Below, one piece after another: positions 42,795 to 51,281 of a stretch of DNA of 64,000 nt. Under the pieces are notes generated by a model. The model searched no databases and was not told the origin of the DNA. It worked only from the letters and a program-made list of their open reading frames with translations. The number at the start of each line of letters is the position of its first letter. Within the stretch, counting starts at the first letter, position 1. Origin of the DNA: an uncultured Ruminococcus sp. (GTDB lineage Bacteria > Bacillota > Clostridia > Oscillospirales > Acutalibacteraceae); contig CACWKB010000002.1 in the NCBI GenBank assembly GCA_902761375.1, forward strand, positions 1 through 64,000, written 5' to 3'. Made by a program: the position numbers and the translations under genes.

Positions 42795-43658
42795 ATGAAT
42801 TTTACGGACTTTCATTTTGACGAAAACCTTAAAAATAATCTGAGGCGGCTGACGGACTCGGGCAGGCTGCCTCACGCAGTGATAATCGAGAGCCGCTCGG
42901 CTCAGGCTGCCGAGGAGCTCGCGCGGTTTTTGACCATGCTCACGGTCTGCACGTCGGACGACGCGCCCTGCGGAGTCTGCCGCGAATGCCTCGCTTCCCA
43001 CAGCCGCGCGCACGCCGATGTTGTGTGGCTGCAGCCCGAGAATAAATCCAAAACCTACTCGATGGCTCAGATTCGCTCTGTCATCGAGGACGCCTATATC
43101 AAGCCGAACGGCAGCGGCGGCAAGGCTTATGTATTTGAAAACGCCGACGAGCGCTTCAAGGAGGACTCCCAGAACGCCTTCCTAAAGCTGCTCGAGGAGC
43201 CGCCGAGGGGCGTGCGCTTCATCCTGATCTGCAGGAGCGCGCTCAGCCTGCTCCCGACGGTGCTGTCGCGCTGCACGGTGATCCGCGTCGGCGGCGACGA
43301 TATCCCCGGGGAAGAGGCGAGGGAAGCCGCCGAGAGGATCGTCAGCGGGATAGTATCCGGCGATGAATACCCTCTGCTGCTCGCGCTCAACGTGCTGACC
43401 GACAGGGAAAAGGCGGACGGGGTGTTCGCTGCGCTGAGGCTGATAATGCGCGACGGGATCGCGCTGCTCGCCGGCGCGGAGGCGATATTCGGCGCGGAAA
43501 GCGCCAAAGCCTTGGCATCAAGGCTCACAAAATCACAAATTCTCGCCCTGCGCGAGCCTACGGACAGAGCAGCGGCGTTACTCAGGCAAAACGTGAACGC
43601 CAACCTGACTGTTACCTGGTTGTGCGGAGAATACAGGAGGATCTCATGGCAGAAGTAA
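42795..43658 (+). CDS. holB: DNA polymerase III delta-prime subunit
   Basis: 287 residues. AAA+ clamp-loader fold with the zinc module CGVCREC, the sensor-1 region ENADERFKEDSQNAFLKLLE and the SRC motif LSRCTVI. The Walker A lysine is absent, as expected for delta-prime. It is followed directly by ricT, an arrangement also found in Bacillus. Confidence 0.93.
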   Translation: MNFTDFHFDENLKNNLRRLTDSGRLPHAVIIESRSAQAAEELARFLTMLTVCTSDDAPCGVCRECLASHSRAHADVVWLQPENKSKTYSMAQIRSVIEDAYIKPNGSGGKAYVFENADERFKEDSQNAFLKLLEEPPRGVRFILICRSALSLLPTVLSRCTVIRVGGDDIPGEEAREAAERIVSGIVSGDEYPLLLALNVLTDREKADGVFAALRLIMRDGIALLAGAEAIFGAESAKALASRLTKSQILALREPTDRAAALLRQNVNANLTVTWLCGEYRRISWQK

Positions 43659-44512
43659 TCGGAGTCAGATTCAAGGAGGTGGGCAAGGTTTATTACTTTG
43701 ACCCGCTCAATTTAAAACTCTCAAAGGGTGACAGCGTGATCGTTGAGACCGCGCGCGGGCTCGAGTGCGGCGAGGTCGCAATGGAGAACAAGACCATCGA
43801 CGACGAGGAGCTGAACCATCCGCTCAAGCCCCTGATCCGCAAGGCGACCGAGGGCGATCTGAGGCGCGTTGAGGAGAACCGCAAAAAGGAGCAGGACGCG
43901 CGCAAGATCTGCGAGCAGAAGATCGCCGCCCACAAGCTCGAGATGAAGCTCGTCAATGTAGAGTACACCTTTGACAACAGCAAGATCATCTTCTATTTCA
44001 CCGCGGACGGCAGGGTAGATTTCCGCGCGCTGGTAAAGGATCTGGCGAGCGTGTTCCGTACCCGCATCGAGCTGCGCCAGATCGGTGTGCGCGACGAGGC
44101 GAAAATGCTCGGAGGTCTCGGCATCTGCGGCAGACCCTTCTGCTGCGGCAGCTTCATGGGCGAATTCATGCCCGTTTCCATTAAAATGGCAAAGGAGCAG
44201 GGGCTTTCGCTCTCGCCCGTCAAGATCTCGGGAACCTGCGGAAGGCTGATGTGCTGCCTCAAATATGAGCAGGAGGCGTACACCGACCTGCTGCGCCACA
44301 CCCCTAAGGTCGGCGCTATCGTCAACACCCCCGACGGCAAGGGCTTGGTGGTCGAGAACAATCTGATCGCGCGGACCCTAAAGGTAAAGCTCGACAGCGC
44401 GCCCGACGACGTCGCCCCCAAGACCTTCACGGTAAGACAGTGCAAGCTGATCAAGGACGGCTTCATCAAGCTCGACAAGAAGGATTTGGAAAAGGCTAAG
44501 GGTCTGGAATAG
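43646..44512 (+). CDS. ricT: RicT (YaaT/PSP1) regulator
   Basis: 288 residues from ATG 43646, 6 bases after AGGAGG; it overlaps holB by 13 bases. PSP1 domain protein with the Fe-S ligating cysteines in GRPFCCGSFMG and SGTCGRLMCCLKYEQ. RicT forms a complex with RicA and RicF that modulates RNase Y, sporulation and competence in Bacillus. Here the partners are elsewhere. Confidence 0.93.
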   Translation: MAEVIGVRFKEVGKVYYFDPLNLKLSKGDSVIVETARGLECGEVAMENKTIDDEELNHPLKPLIRKATEGDLRRVEENRKKEQDARKICEQKIAAHKLEMKLVNVEYTFDNSKIIFYFTADGRVDFRALVKDLASVFRTRIELRQIGVRDEAKMLGGLGICGRPFCCGSFMGEFMPVSIKMAKEQGLSLSPVKISGTCGRLMCCLKYEQEAYTDLLRHTPKVGAIVNTPDGKGLVVENNLIARTLKVKLDSAPDDVAPKTFTVRQCKLIKDGFIKLDKKDLEKAKGLE

Positions 44513-44549
44513 GATATAGTTGAAAGTTGAAAATTGAAAATGGAAAATT

Positions 44550-44600
44550 TCGGTCGGGCAGACGGAATGCATTGATGTTTTGCGTTTTCTGCCCGACCGA
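44550..44600. terminator. CGGTCGG hairpin, copy 3
   Basis: TCGGTCGGGCAGA pairs with TCTGCCCGACCGA; the inner part is imperfect around ATGCATTGATGTTTTGCGT. It lies after ricT and a short GAAAATG array (44521-44549). Confidence 0.65.
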
Positions 44601-44604
44601 GTAT

Positions 44605-44690
44605 TTATAGTTAATGGTTAATGGTTAACAGTTAATAGTTTAGAGCGGGGCACCCGCACCCGATTTGTAATGCTGTGTGTTCGGGGATAA
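44605..44690 (+). repeat. TTAATGG heptamer arm and core 2
   Basis: Arm of TTAATGG/TTAACAG units (44606-44641) leads to a core with GGCACCCGCACCCGATTTGT and AATGCTGTGTG (44646-44677), like 39821-39871. The expected opposite arm (CTCAACT units) appears at 44956-44981, after the inserted element 44697-44899. Confidence 0.75.
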
Positions 44691-44696
44691 AAATTG

Positions 44697-44899
44697 GGCT
44701 CCCCTTGAGGGGAGCTGTCGCGCGACCGAGCGCGACTGAGGGGTGGGGGAACGGGAACGAGCTTTATCTTTCTGTGATACCGTTTTGCGATGAACGATGT
44801 GTTTGTTTTACCGAGCAACGTCGGATTGTTGGGAAAGGGCGGCGCAAGCCACCCCTCAGTCAATCCTTATCGGATTGACAGCTCCCCTCAAGGGGAGCC
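44697..44899. mobile_element. 203-bp inverted-repeat element, non-coding
   Basis: The outer ~50 bases at each end are inverted copies (GGCTCCCCTTGAGGGGAGCT...GACTGAGGGGTGG), and each arm also folds into its own hairpin. The inner stems differ in sequence but keep pairing (GTCGCGC/GCGCGAC on the left, GTCAATCC/GGATTGAC on the right). The centre codes for nothing. It looks like a MITE-type element and may have been inserted into the core-2 repeat. The whole 44513-45025 gap contains only repeats and the terminator of the next gene. Confidence 0.8.
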
Positions 44900-44981
44900 T
44901 TATTTTGGCATAGACGTTTTGCAGAATAATTATCTCACTTTTCGCACGACCGAAACTCAACTCTAAACTCTGATACTCAAC

Positions 44982-45012
44982 AAAAAAGGCCGACTCAATG
45001 AGTCAGCCTTTT
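44982..45012 (-). terminator. terminator of the GH13 gene
   Basis: AAAAAGGC...GACTC pairs with GAGTC...GCCTTTTT just beyond the stop; T-rich on the minus strand. Confidence 0.75.
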
Positions 45013-45025
45013 TACTATTATATCC

Positions 45026-46555
45026 TTAAATCTGAACCATCAAAAAGCTTTGCGGCTGCATTTTGATCCTGCCGTTCGAGATGACCGCCTCGCCGAGCTT
45101 GTACACTACGTCGCCTGCGTATGCGGTTTGCAGCTCTGCCTCTCTGCCGAGGGGGTTGAAGAACATCACAAGGCTGCCTCTGCGGTACGAGAACGGGAGC
45201 TGACCCTTGTTCGCCATGAATTCAAGCTCGCCGTTGCCGTGCAGGTCGTCGTACTTGCGGCGGATCGCGATCAGGTCGGTCACGACGCGGTAGATGCTGT
45301 CGGGGTCGTCCTTCTGGTTCTCGACAGTCGGCGCGTCGTCGGAGGGGTCTACGGGCAGATAAGGCTCGTCGCTCTCCGAGAAGCCGAGGTTTTTGCCGCT
45401 GTTCCACTGCATCGGGGTGCGCGAGCCGGTGCGCGAGTAGCCGCCCTCCTTGCTCACGAGGTCAGCCTGATAGCGCATCCCGATCTCGTCGCCGTAATAG
45501 AGGAAGGGTACTCCGGGCATGGTGAAGATGAAGGCGTTCACAAGCTTGATAGCCGCCTTGTCAAGATAAGCGGTGACGCGCGGCATATCGTGGTTGTTGG
45601 TCATAAAGGAGATGTAGCCGTTTTCCTTGGTGCGGTTGTAGTTGGGCAGATATTCCTCGGTGAACGCGCTGAGGTCGCCCTCGCCGTTGGGATTGAACAC
45701 CGCCTTGTCGCCCCATTCGCCGTAGCGGAACAGGCAGGAGTAGCCGTTGCCGTAGTGGTCGAGGTAGAAGTCCATGTGGAAGCCGGCGTCGTTGATGGCG
45801 CGCTCGGGACAGCACCACTCCGCGACCATAGCCGCCTCGGGATACTCCTCGTCGAGCATATCGCGCACTCCGCGCCAGAGCTTGGCGGTGGCGGTCTTGT
45901 CCTCGTCGTTCTTTACCAGCGAGTCCGCCATATCGACGCGGAAGCCGTCTGCGCCCTTGTCGAGCCAGAAGCGCATGATATCCTTGATCGCCTCAACGGT
46001 CTTGAGGCAGTCGGGATGATCGGTCGGGAGCTGCCAGTCGGGATGGGTGATCTCGGCAAAGCCGTAGTTGAGCGCGGGCTGTGAGCTGAAGTAGTTCACC
46101 ATGTAGTTGCCGTTGCGCTCGCACAGTCCGCACATCATCCGGTACTGAGGCGGAGCGTCCCAAACGGTCTTGGTGAAGATATAGCGGTTGGTGTATTCGC
46201 TTTCAGCCGCCTTTTTTGCCTCGAGGAACCACGGGTGAGTGTCCGAGGTGTGACCCGGCACAAGGTCGAGCAGGATCTTGATCTCCCTGCGGTGCGCTTC
46301 CTCAAAAAGCCGCACAAGGTCGGCGTTGGTGCCGTAGCGCGGCGCGACCTTTTTGTAATCGCGCACGTCGTAGCCCGCGTCCATGAACGGGGAGTCGTAG
46401 ATCGGATTGAGCCAGATTGCGTTGCAGCCCAAGCCTTTGACATAGTCAAGCTTTTGGATTATGCCCTCGAGGTCGCCGATACCGTCGCCGTTGGAATCGT
46501 AGAAGCTCTGGGGGTAGATTTCATAGAATACCGCGTCGTTAAGCCATTTCGGCAT
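45026..46555 (-). CDS. GH13 alpha-amylase-family glycosidase
   Basis: 509 residues, cytoplasmic. The (beta/alpha)8 motifs are present: FYEIYPQSFYDSNGDGIGD, LVPGHTSDTHPWF (region I), GADGFRVDMAD with the nucleophile Asp (II), VAEWCCPE with the acid/base Glu (III), and MTNNHDMPR (IV). The sequence is closest to the oligo-1,6-glucosidase/alpha-glucosidase type that hydrolyses short alpha-glucans. There is no sugar transporter nearby. Confidence 0.9.
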   Translation of the reverse strand: MPKWLNDAVFYEIYPQSFYDSNGDGIGDLEGIIQKLDYVKGLGCNAIWLNPIYDSPFMDAGYDVRDYKKVAPRYGTNADLVRLFEEAHRREIKILLDLVPGHTSDTHPWFLEAKKAAESEYTNRYIFTKTVWDAPPQYRMMCGLCERNGNYMVNYFSSQPALNYGFAEITHPDWQLPTDHPDCLKTVEAIKDIMRFWLDKGADGFRVDMADSLVKNDEDKTATAKLWRGVRDMLDEEYPEAAMVAEWCCPERAINDAGFHMDFYLDHYGNGYSCLFRYGEWGDKAVFNPNGEGDLSAFTEEYLPNYNRTKENGYISFMTNNHDMPRVTAYLDKAAIKLVNAFIFTMPGVPFLYYGDEIGMRYQADLVSKEGGYSRTGSRTPMQWNSGKNLGFSESDEPYLPVDPSDDAPTVENQKDDPDSIYRVVTDLIAIRRKYDDLHGNGELEFMANKGQLPFSYRRGSLVMFFNPLGREAELQTAYAGDVVYKLGEAVISNGRIKMQPQSFLMVQI

Positions 46556-46590
46556 AAATATTACCGCCTTTCGGTTTATATTGTAATATA

Positions 46591-46619
46591 ATCATACCAT
46601 TAATTATCTAAAAGCGCAA
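46591..46619 (-). promoter_or_regulatory. promoter of the GH13 gene
   Basis: On the minus strand TTGCGC, a 17-base spacer and TATGAT, about 35 bases upstream of the start. Confidence 0.6.
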
Positions 46620-46703
46620 TAAAATTGTTGAAAATTGTAAGAAATTTTTCCTGAAAAAATCACTTGCGAATCCTTCGGTTTCGGCATATTATGGTGATAG
46701 GGA

Positions 46704-46751
46704 TCAGCGGTTAGTGAATAGTGAATAATTGTTAATTGTTAATTGTTAATT
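46704..46751 (+). repeat. short heptamer array (GTGAATA and TTGTTAA units)
   Basis: GTTAGTG, AATAGTG, AATAATT and then three TTGTTAA units run up to the ribosome site of the MecA-like gene. Confidence 0.7.
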
Positions 46752-46765
46752 AAAAAGCAGGGGGT

Positions 46766-47326
46766 ATGGCAATGACGGTCAACAGACTTGGCGACGACCG
46801 GGTGCTGGTGGTGCTCGGCGACGAGGAGATGCGGGACTTTCGGCTGGATTTTGAGCGGATGAGCCTGAGCGACAGCCACGCGCGGCGTGTGCTGACGAGG
46901 CTCACTCAGATGGCGTGCCGCAGGTCGGGCATCAGCACCGACGGGCGTCGGATGAATATAGAGGCGCTCTCGCTGGGAGAGGGGTGTTATCTGCTCATAA
47001 CCGTCGGCAAGGGGCGGCATTGGAGGCTCAGCGGCAGCTCGGCGTGCGTGTGCGCGTTCTTCAAGAACAGCTCCGACCTTCTCGACGCTGCCGAGGCGCT
47101 GGCACGGTCGGGCGCGGTTTGCCGCCGCAACAGTGCCTACGCCTTCAAAAACGGCTACTGCCTGCTGTTTTCCTATCCCGCGCTGCCGTTTGCCGTGACC
47201 CGTCTGTTGTCCGAGTACGGCTCGCTCAGTCGCGACCCGCTGCGCTGCGCCGCCGTCGCCGAGCACGGCAGGCTCCTGTGCGCCCGCAACGCGGTCGAGA
47301 CCATCGGCAGGGCGATGACGCATTGA
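46766..47326 (+). CDS. MecA-like adaptor protein
   Basis: 186 residues from ATG 46766; ATG 46772 fits the GGGGG site slightly better. The N-terminus VNRLGDDRVLVVLGDEEMRD and the C-terminal YGSLSRDP region match the MecA/NegA adaptor family, which delivers substrates such as ComK to ClpC for degradation. The acidic linker of Bacillus MecA is reduced, as in other clostridial members. ClpC is not in the window. Confidence 0.8.
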   Translation: MAMTVNRLGDDRVLVVLGDEEMRDFRLDFERMSLSDSHARRVLTRLTQMACRRSGISTDGRRMNIEALSLGEGCYLLITVGKGRHWRLSGSSACVCAFFKNSSDLLDAAEALARSGAVCRRNSAYAFKNGYCLLFSYPALPFAVTRLLSEYGSLSRDPLRCAAVAEHGRLLCARNAVETIGRAMTH

Positions 47327-47333
47327 CATAAAA

Positions 47334-47359
47334 AAGCGGCTCAGATCATTGAGCCGCTT
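47334..47359. terminator. bidirectional terminator
   Basis: AAGCGGCTCA and TGAGCCGCTT form a 10-bp stem between the convergent MecA-like and zinc-ribbon genes. Confidence 0.8.
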
Positions 47360-47362
47360 CTC

Positions 47363-47509
47363 TTATTTGCGCAGATTGTTTTGAACATAATCCCGCTTGG
47401 ACTGCTCGCGGAACATATCCTTGTAGCCCTTTTTGAGCCTTTTGCACTGCATACAGTAGACCGCTCTGCCGAGGTTTACGCAGTCGGCGCAGGTTTTCTT
47501 TTCTTCCAT
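47363..47509 (-). CDS. 48-residue Cys-rich (zinc-ribbon) protein
   Basis: Translated on the minus strand from ATG 47509 to TAA 47363: it begins MEEKKTCADCVNLGRAVYCM, includes CMQC, and ends YVQNNLRK. Two CxxC pairs (Cys7/Cys10 and Cys19/Cys22) suggest a small zinc ribbon; the rest is basic and helical. AGGGAG lies 11 bases upstream of the ATG and the gene ends against a shared terminator, which supports it being real. Function unknown. Confidence 0.7.
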   Translation of the reverse strand: MEEKKTCADCVNLGRAVYCMQCKRLKKGYKDMFREQSKRDYVQNNLRK

Positions 47510-47691
47510 CCTTTTCAAAACTCCCTTCATAGTGTTGTAACATTCACAACGGAACCTATTATAACACCCGAAAGGGAGCTGATTTATTCAAATTGGAATT
47601 AAGCAAAAAAATGCCAAAAGTGTTCTGAAAAAATCAAGCTGTCATCGGAGCAGGTGAAAAACTTTCTCGGCGAAAACGAAAAATGTTGGTA

Positions 47692-48050
47692 TTAGGGGTT
47701 AGGAGTTAGGGGTTAGGGATTAGGAGTTAGGGGTTAGGGGATAGGGGTTAGAAGTTAGGGGTTTGGAGTTAGGGGATAGGGGTTAGAAGTTAGGAGTTAG
47801 GGGTTAGGAGTTAGGGGATAGGGGTTAGAAATTAGGGGTTAGGAGTTAGGGGTTAGGGATTAGGAGTTAGGGGTTAGGGGTAATTGAACAAAAAAGCTGT
47901 TCAAGTATTATCCCAAATCCCTAAAGCCTAATTCCTATAACCTAATCCCTAAAGCCTAATCCCTAAAGCCTAATCCCTAAAACCTAATTCCTATAACCTA
48001 ATTCCTAAAGCCTAATACCTAAAAACCTAAAACCTAATCCCTAAAGCCTA
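47692..48050. repeat. two-armed heptamer element with core 1, copy C
   Basis: Left arm of about 27 units TTAGGGG/TTAGGAG/ATAGGGG (47692-47880), core TAATTGAACAAAAAAGCTGT then TCAAGTATTA (47881-47912), right arm of CCTAAAG/CCTAATC units to 48050. The right arm starts exactly at the stop codon of the lipoprotein gene. Together the arms could fold into a hairpin of well over 100 bp. The preceding 47510-47691 is AT-rich with no gene seen. Confidence 0.9.
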
Positions 48051-48051
48051 A

Positions 48052-48612
48052 TCACCCCTCAAACGCTCTGACCTCGATCGTTGAGATCACGCTTTCGATC
48101 GCGGCGAGGGATTCGGGGGTGTTTTCCTCCATCCATGCGGTCAGCCACAGACCGTGCATCTCATAGTCGTACTCGAGCGGTACGGGCGCGTCAAAGGCAA
48201 CGAGGTAGTTTGCGAAATACTGCGCGTTCGCGGTGTAGGTAACGGTCTGATACTTGTAGGCGCCGAGCTGCTTTTCGGCGGTGACCACGTCGGTGTGACC
48301 CTCGTCGTTTACGGCTTTGTCATAGTATTCTTTGCGCTTGGCGAGGTTGTCGGCGTCGTAGCACTCGTGGATAGAGAGCGTCCAGCTTCCGTCGTTGGCG
48401 CTCACGTCGTAGCCTTCGACGGTTACGACATTCGGATCGTACTTCATGAAGGTTCCGCGCGAGAGCTGGAGCTCCTCGAGCTTGGGAGCTTCGGTGACCG
48501 CCTCGGTGGCGGGTTCGGTGGCGGAGCTCTGTGCGCCTTCACCGCAGCCCGCGAAAACGCAGACGGAGGCTGCAAGAGCGGCGGCGAGTATCGCCGTGAT
48601 GATACGTTTCAT
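48052..48612 (-). CDS. putative lipoprotein, unknown function
   Basis: 186 residues. Lipoprotein signal ending FAGC (Cys22), a Thr/Glu/Ala-rich linker (TEPATEAVTEAPK), then a globular domain with ANDGSWTLSIHECYDADNLA and YKYQTVTYTANAQYFANYL. I do not recognise a family. Monocistronic, with ATG 48612 preceded by AAGGAG. Confidence 0.75.
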   Translation of the reverse strand: MKRIITAILAAALAASVCVFAGCGEGAQSSATEPATEAVTEAPKLEELQLSRGTFMKYDPNVVTVEGYDVSANDGSWTLSIHECYDADNLAKRKEYYDKAVNDEGHTDVVTAEKQLGAYKYQTVTYTANAQYFANYLVAFDAPVPLEYDYEMHGLWLTAWMEENTPESLAAIESVISTIEVRAFEG

Positions 48613-48746
48613 AATTCATATACTCCTTTGTGAAATATTGTGCGGAAGCAACGCTTCACTGCTGAAATGATACCATATTATCCGGTTGGGCGCAACCCCT
48701 CAATTCGGACGAGGCAGACAGAGGACGAGCGCGGTATAAGTATTTT

Positions 48747-48838
48747 GCACAAAAGCGAGTGAAAACTTTGTGCATGATAACGTGAATTAACCGCAAAAAA
48801 AGCAAGTTGCACAATTCGGCGCCTTAACAATTGTGTAA
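48747..48838. promoter_or_regulatory. four TTGTGCA-type half-sites in two inverted pairs
   Basis: TGCACAAA (48747) with TTTGTGCA (48768), and TTGCACAA (48807) with TTGTGTAA (48831). They lie between the divergent lipoprotein gene and the EF-G-like gene, upstream of the latter's promoter. Possible operator; the regulator is unknown. Confidence 0.4.
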
Positions 48839-48870
48839 AGGGTGAATTTATTTTTTTTGCCCGAATAAAC

Positions 48871-48899
48871 TTGTCTATTCTGTACAAATATGTTATAAT
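48871..48899 (+). promoter_or_regulatory. promoter of the EF-G-like gene
   Basis: TTGTCT and TATAAT with a 17-base spacer, 77 bases before the start. Confidence 0.7.
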
Positions 48900-48975
48900 T
48901 ATGAAAGCGCATTTGTGTAATTATAGAATCAACTTAGTGATATACAGTCAATAAACATACAAGGAGGTTTCAGTT

Positions 48976-51048
48976 TTGAAACAATACGACGCAAAAAAAA
49001 TCCTAAACATCGCCCTTGCGGGTCACAGCGGCTGCGGCAAGACCTCGGTCGCGGAATCCATTCTTTATCTCGCTAAGGCGAGCGACCGCCTCGGAAAGAT
49101 CGCCGACGGCAACACCACACTCGATTTTGACAGCGAGGAGATCAAGCGCAAGGCTTCGATCATGACCGCTGTTGCCCCGATAGAGTGGAAGAACACCAAG
49201 ATCAACCTCATCGACACTCCCGGTCTGTTCGACTTTGCGGGCGGCGTCGCCGAGGGTATGCGCGCCGCGGACATCGCCCTGATCGTTGTATCGGGCAAGG
49301 ACGGCGTGAGCGTCGGCACCGAAAAGGCTGTCGAGGCGGCTAACAAGGCGGGTCTGACCAAGGTATTCTTTGTCAACGGTCTGTGCGACGAGGACGCGCG
49401 CTTCTACCGCGTGTTCGAGAGCCTCAAGTCCACCTTCGGACCCTCTGTCTGCCCCGTTGTAGTTCCCAATATCGTTGACGGACAGGCTAACACCTACGTC
49501 AACCTCTTTGATTACAAGGCTTATGAGTATTCGCCCAAGGGCGGCTGCAAGCAGACCGCTCTGCCCGACATGGGTCACAGGCTCGAGGGTCTGCGCAACG
49601 CCATCAACGAGGCGGTTGCCGAGACCGACGAGGAGCTGCTCGACAAGTTCATCATGGGCGAGGAGTTCACCCCCGAGGAGATCGTCACCGGCGTTTCCAA
49701 GGGCGTAAAGGACGGCTCGATCTGCCCCGTATTCTGCGGCGACGCCTTCAACACCTACGGCATCGACCAGATGCTCAACTCACTGACCTGGCTTGCTCCC
49801 TGCGCTGCTGTCAAGTCCGAGGAGATCGGAGTAGACCTCGACGGCGAGCCTGTGGAGGTCACCGTCAATCCCAACGCCGCCACCGCCGCTATCGTATTCA
49901 AGACCGTTGCCGATCCCTTTATCGGCAGGCTGTCATATGTCAAGGTGATCTCGGGCAAGCTTTCTCCCGAGACTCCCGTCATCAACATGCGCACCGGCTC
50001 TCCCGAGCGTATCTCCAAGGTGCTCACAATGACCGGTAAGCGCCAGAGCGACACCGATTACATCGGCGCGGGCGACATCGGCGCTATCCCCAAGCTCGTC
50101 TCCACCAAGACCGGCGACACCCTCTGCTCACCTCTGCGCAAGGTCATCCTCGAGGGTATAGATTATCCCGTTTCCAGCTACACCATGGCGATCTACCCCG
50201 CCAAAAAGGGCGACGAGGACAAGGTGGCTCAGGCTGTAGCCAAGCTCTCCGACGAGGATCCCACGATCAAGCTCGTAAGCAACCACGAGACCCACGAGAT
50301 GACTATCTCCGGTCTCGGCGAGCAGCACCTCGACGTCGTGATCTCGCGTCTCAAGAGCAAATACAACATCGACGCCACGCTTCAGAAGCCGAAGATCGCG
50401 TACCGCGAGACCATCCGCAAGAAGGTTTCCGCCCAGGGACGCTACAAGAAGCAGTCCGGCGGACACGGCCAGTTCGGCGACGTCTGGATCGAGTTTGAGC
50501 CGTTCGAGACCGACGACCTCGAGTTCGCAGAGCGCGTAGTCGGCGGCGCGGTTCCCAAGAACTTCTTCCCGGCTGTTGAAAAGGGTCTGCGCGAGGCGAT
50601 CAAGAAGGGCGTGCTCGCGGGCTATCCCACCGTCGGAATCAAGGCTACCCTCTACGACGGCTCCTATCACCCCGTAGATTCCTCCGAAATGTCCTTCAAG
50701 ACCGCAGCCAGCCTTGCCTACAAGAACGGCATCCCCAACGCGATGCCCACCCTGCTCGAGCCCATCGGCAGCCTCAAGGCTACCGTACCCGACGCCAACA
50801 TGGGCGACGTAATGGGCGAGGTCAACAAGCGCCGCGGCAGAGTGCTCGGAATGTCTCCGGCGGGTCACGGAATCCAGGTTGTTGAGGCTGAGGTCCCCAT
50901 GGCTGAGATGGCTGACTTCTCGACCTTCATCCGCCAGGTAACTCAGGGCAGAGGCTCCTTCGAGTTCACCTTTGCCCGCTATGAGGATTGTCCTGCAAAC
51001 GTCGCGCAAAAGGTCATCGAGCAGGCTAAGGCTGAGGCTGAGGATTGA
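48976..51048 (+). CDS. elongation factor G-like GTPase
   Basis: 690 residues starting at TTG 48976, 8 bases after AGGAGG. All EF-G domains are present, including G1 (GHSGCGKTS at residues 14-22), G3 (DTPGLFDF) and the domain IV region SGGHGQFGDVWIEFEP. It belongs to the second EF-G group common in Clostridia rather than the canonical FusA of the str operon. The G4 motif NKxD, which gives guanine specificity, reads NGLCDE (residues 135-140), so nucleotide use may differ. Its role is unknown; paralogues act in ribosome recycling, translation stress or antibiotic protection. Confidence 0.88.
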   Translation: MKQYDAKKILNIALAGHSGCGKTSVAESILYLAKASDRLGKIADGNTTLDFDSEEIKRKASIMTAVAPIEWKNTKINLIDTPGLFDFAGGVAEGMRAADIALIVVSGKDGVSVGTEKAVEAANKAGLTKVFFVNGLCDEDARFYRVFESLKSTFGPSVCPVVVPNIVDGQANTYVNLFDYKAYEYSPKGGCKQTALPDMGHRLEGLRNAINEAVAETDEELLDKFIMGEEFTPEEIVTGVSKGVKDGSICPVFCGDAFNTYGIDQMLNSLTWLAPCAAVKSEEIGVDLDGEPVEVTVNPNAATAAIVFKTVADPFIGRLSYVKVISGKLSPETPVINMRTGSPERISKVLTMTGKRQSDTDYIGAGDIGAIPKLVSTKTGDTLCSPLRKVILEGIDYPVSSYTMAIYPAKKGDEDKVAQAVAKLSDEDPTIKLVSNHETHEMTISGLGEQHLDVVISRLKSKYNIDATLQKPKIAYRETIRKKVSAQGRYKKQSGGHGQFGDVWIEFEPFETDDLEFAERVVGGAVPKNFFPAVEKGLREAIKKGVLAGYPTVGIKATLYDGSYHPVDSSEMSFKTAASLAYKNGIPNAMPTLLEPIGSLKATVPDANMGDVMGEVNKRRGRVLGMSPAGHGIQVVEAEVPMAEMADFSTFIRQVTQGRGSFEFTFARYEDCPANVAQKVIEQAKAEAED

Positions 51049-51145
51049 TCGCGTCGCGTTGAGGCGTTTCCACCTTGAAACGACGATGCACTCCGTTGTA
51101 TAGCCGGCGGCTGTAATAAAACACTACAATATCAAAAAGCTTATC

Positions 51146-51177
51146 AGAGGCGGACGGTTTTTGTCCGCCTCTTTTCT
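51146..51177 (+). terminator. terminator after the EF-G-like gene
   Basis: AGAGGCGGAC and GTCCGCCTCT form a 10-bp stem followed by TTTTCT. Confidence 0.85.
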
Positions 51178-51218
51178 GTATCATTTGTGAAGCTTGTGTG
51201 AATGTTGCGCATAATTGC

Positions 51219-51247
51219 TTGACCGGTTCTTCTACTTGTGGTAGAAT
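51219..51247 (+). promoter_or_regulatory. promoter of the leucine-rich-repeat lipoprotein gene
   Basis: TTGACC, a 17-base spacer and TAGAAT, 34 bases before the start. Confidence 0.7.
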
Positions 51248-51281
51248 GAAGATATAATACTATTGTGTTTTCGGAGGTCAT

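Noticed and set aside
47692..48050. Possible CRISPR array
   Set aside because: The repeats are 7-bp units without distinct spacers, and there are no cas genes nearby.
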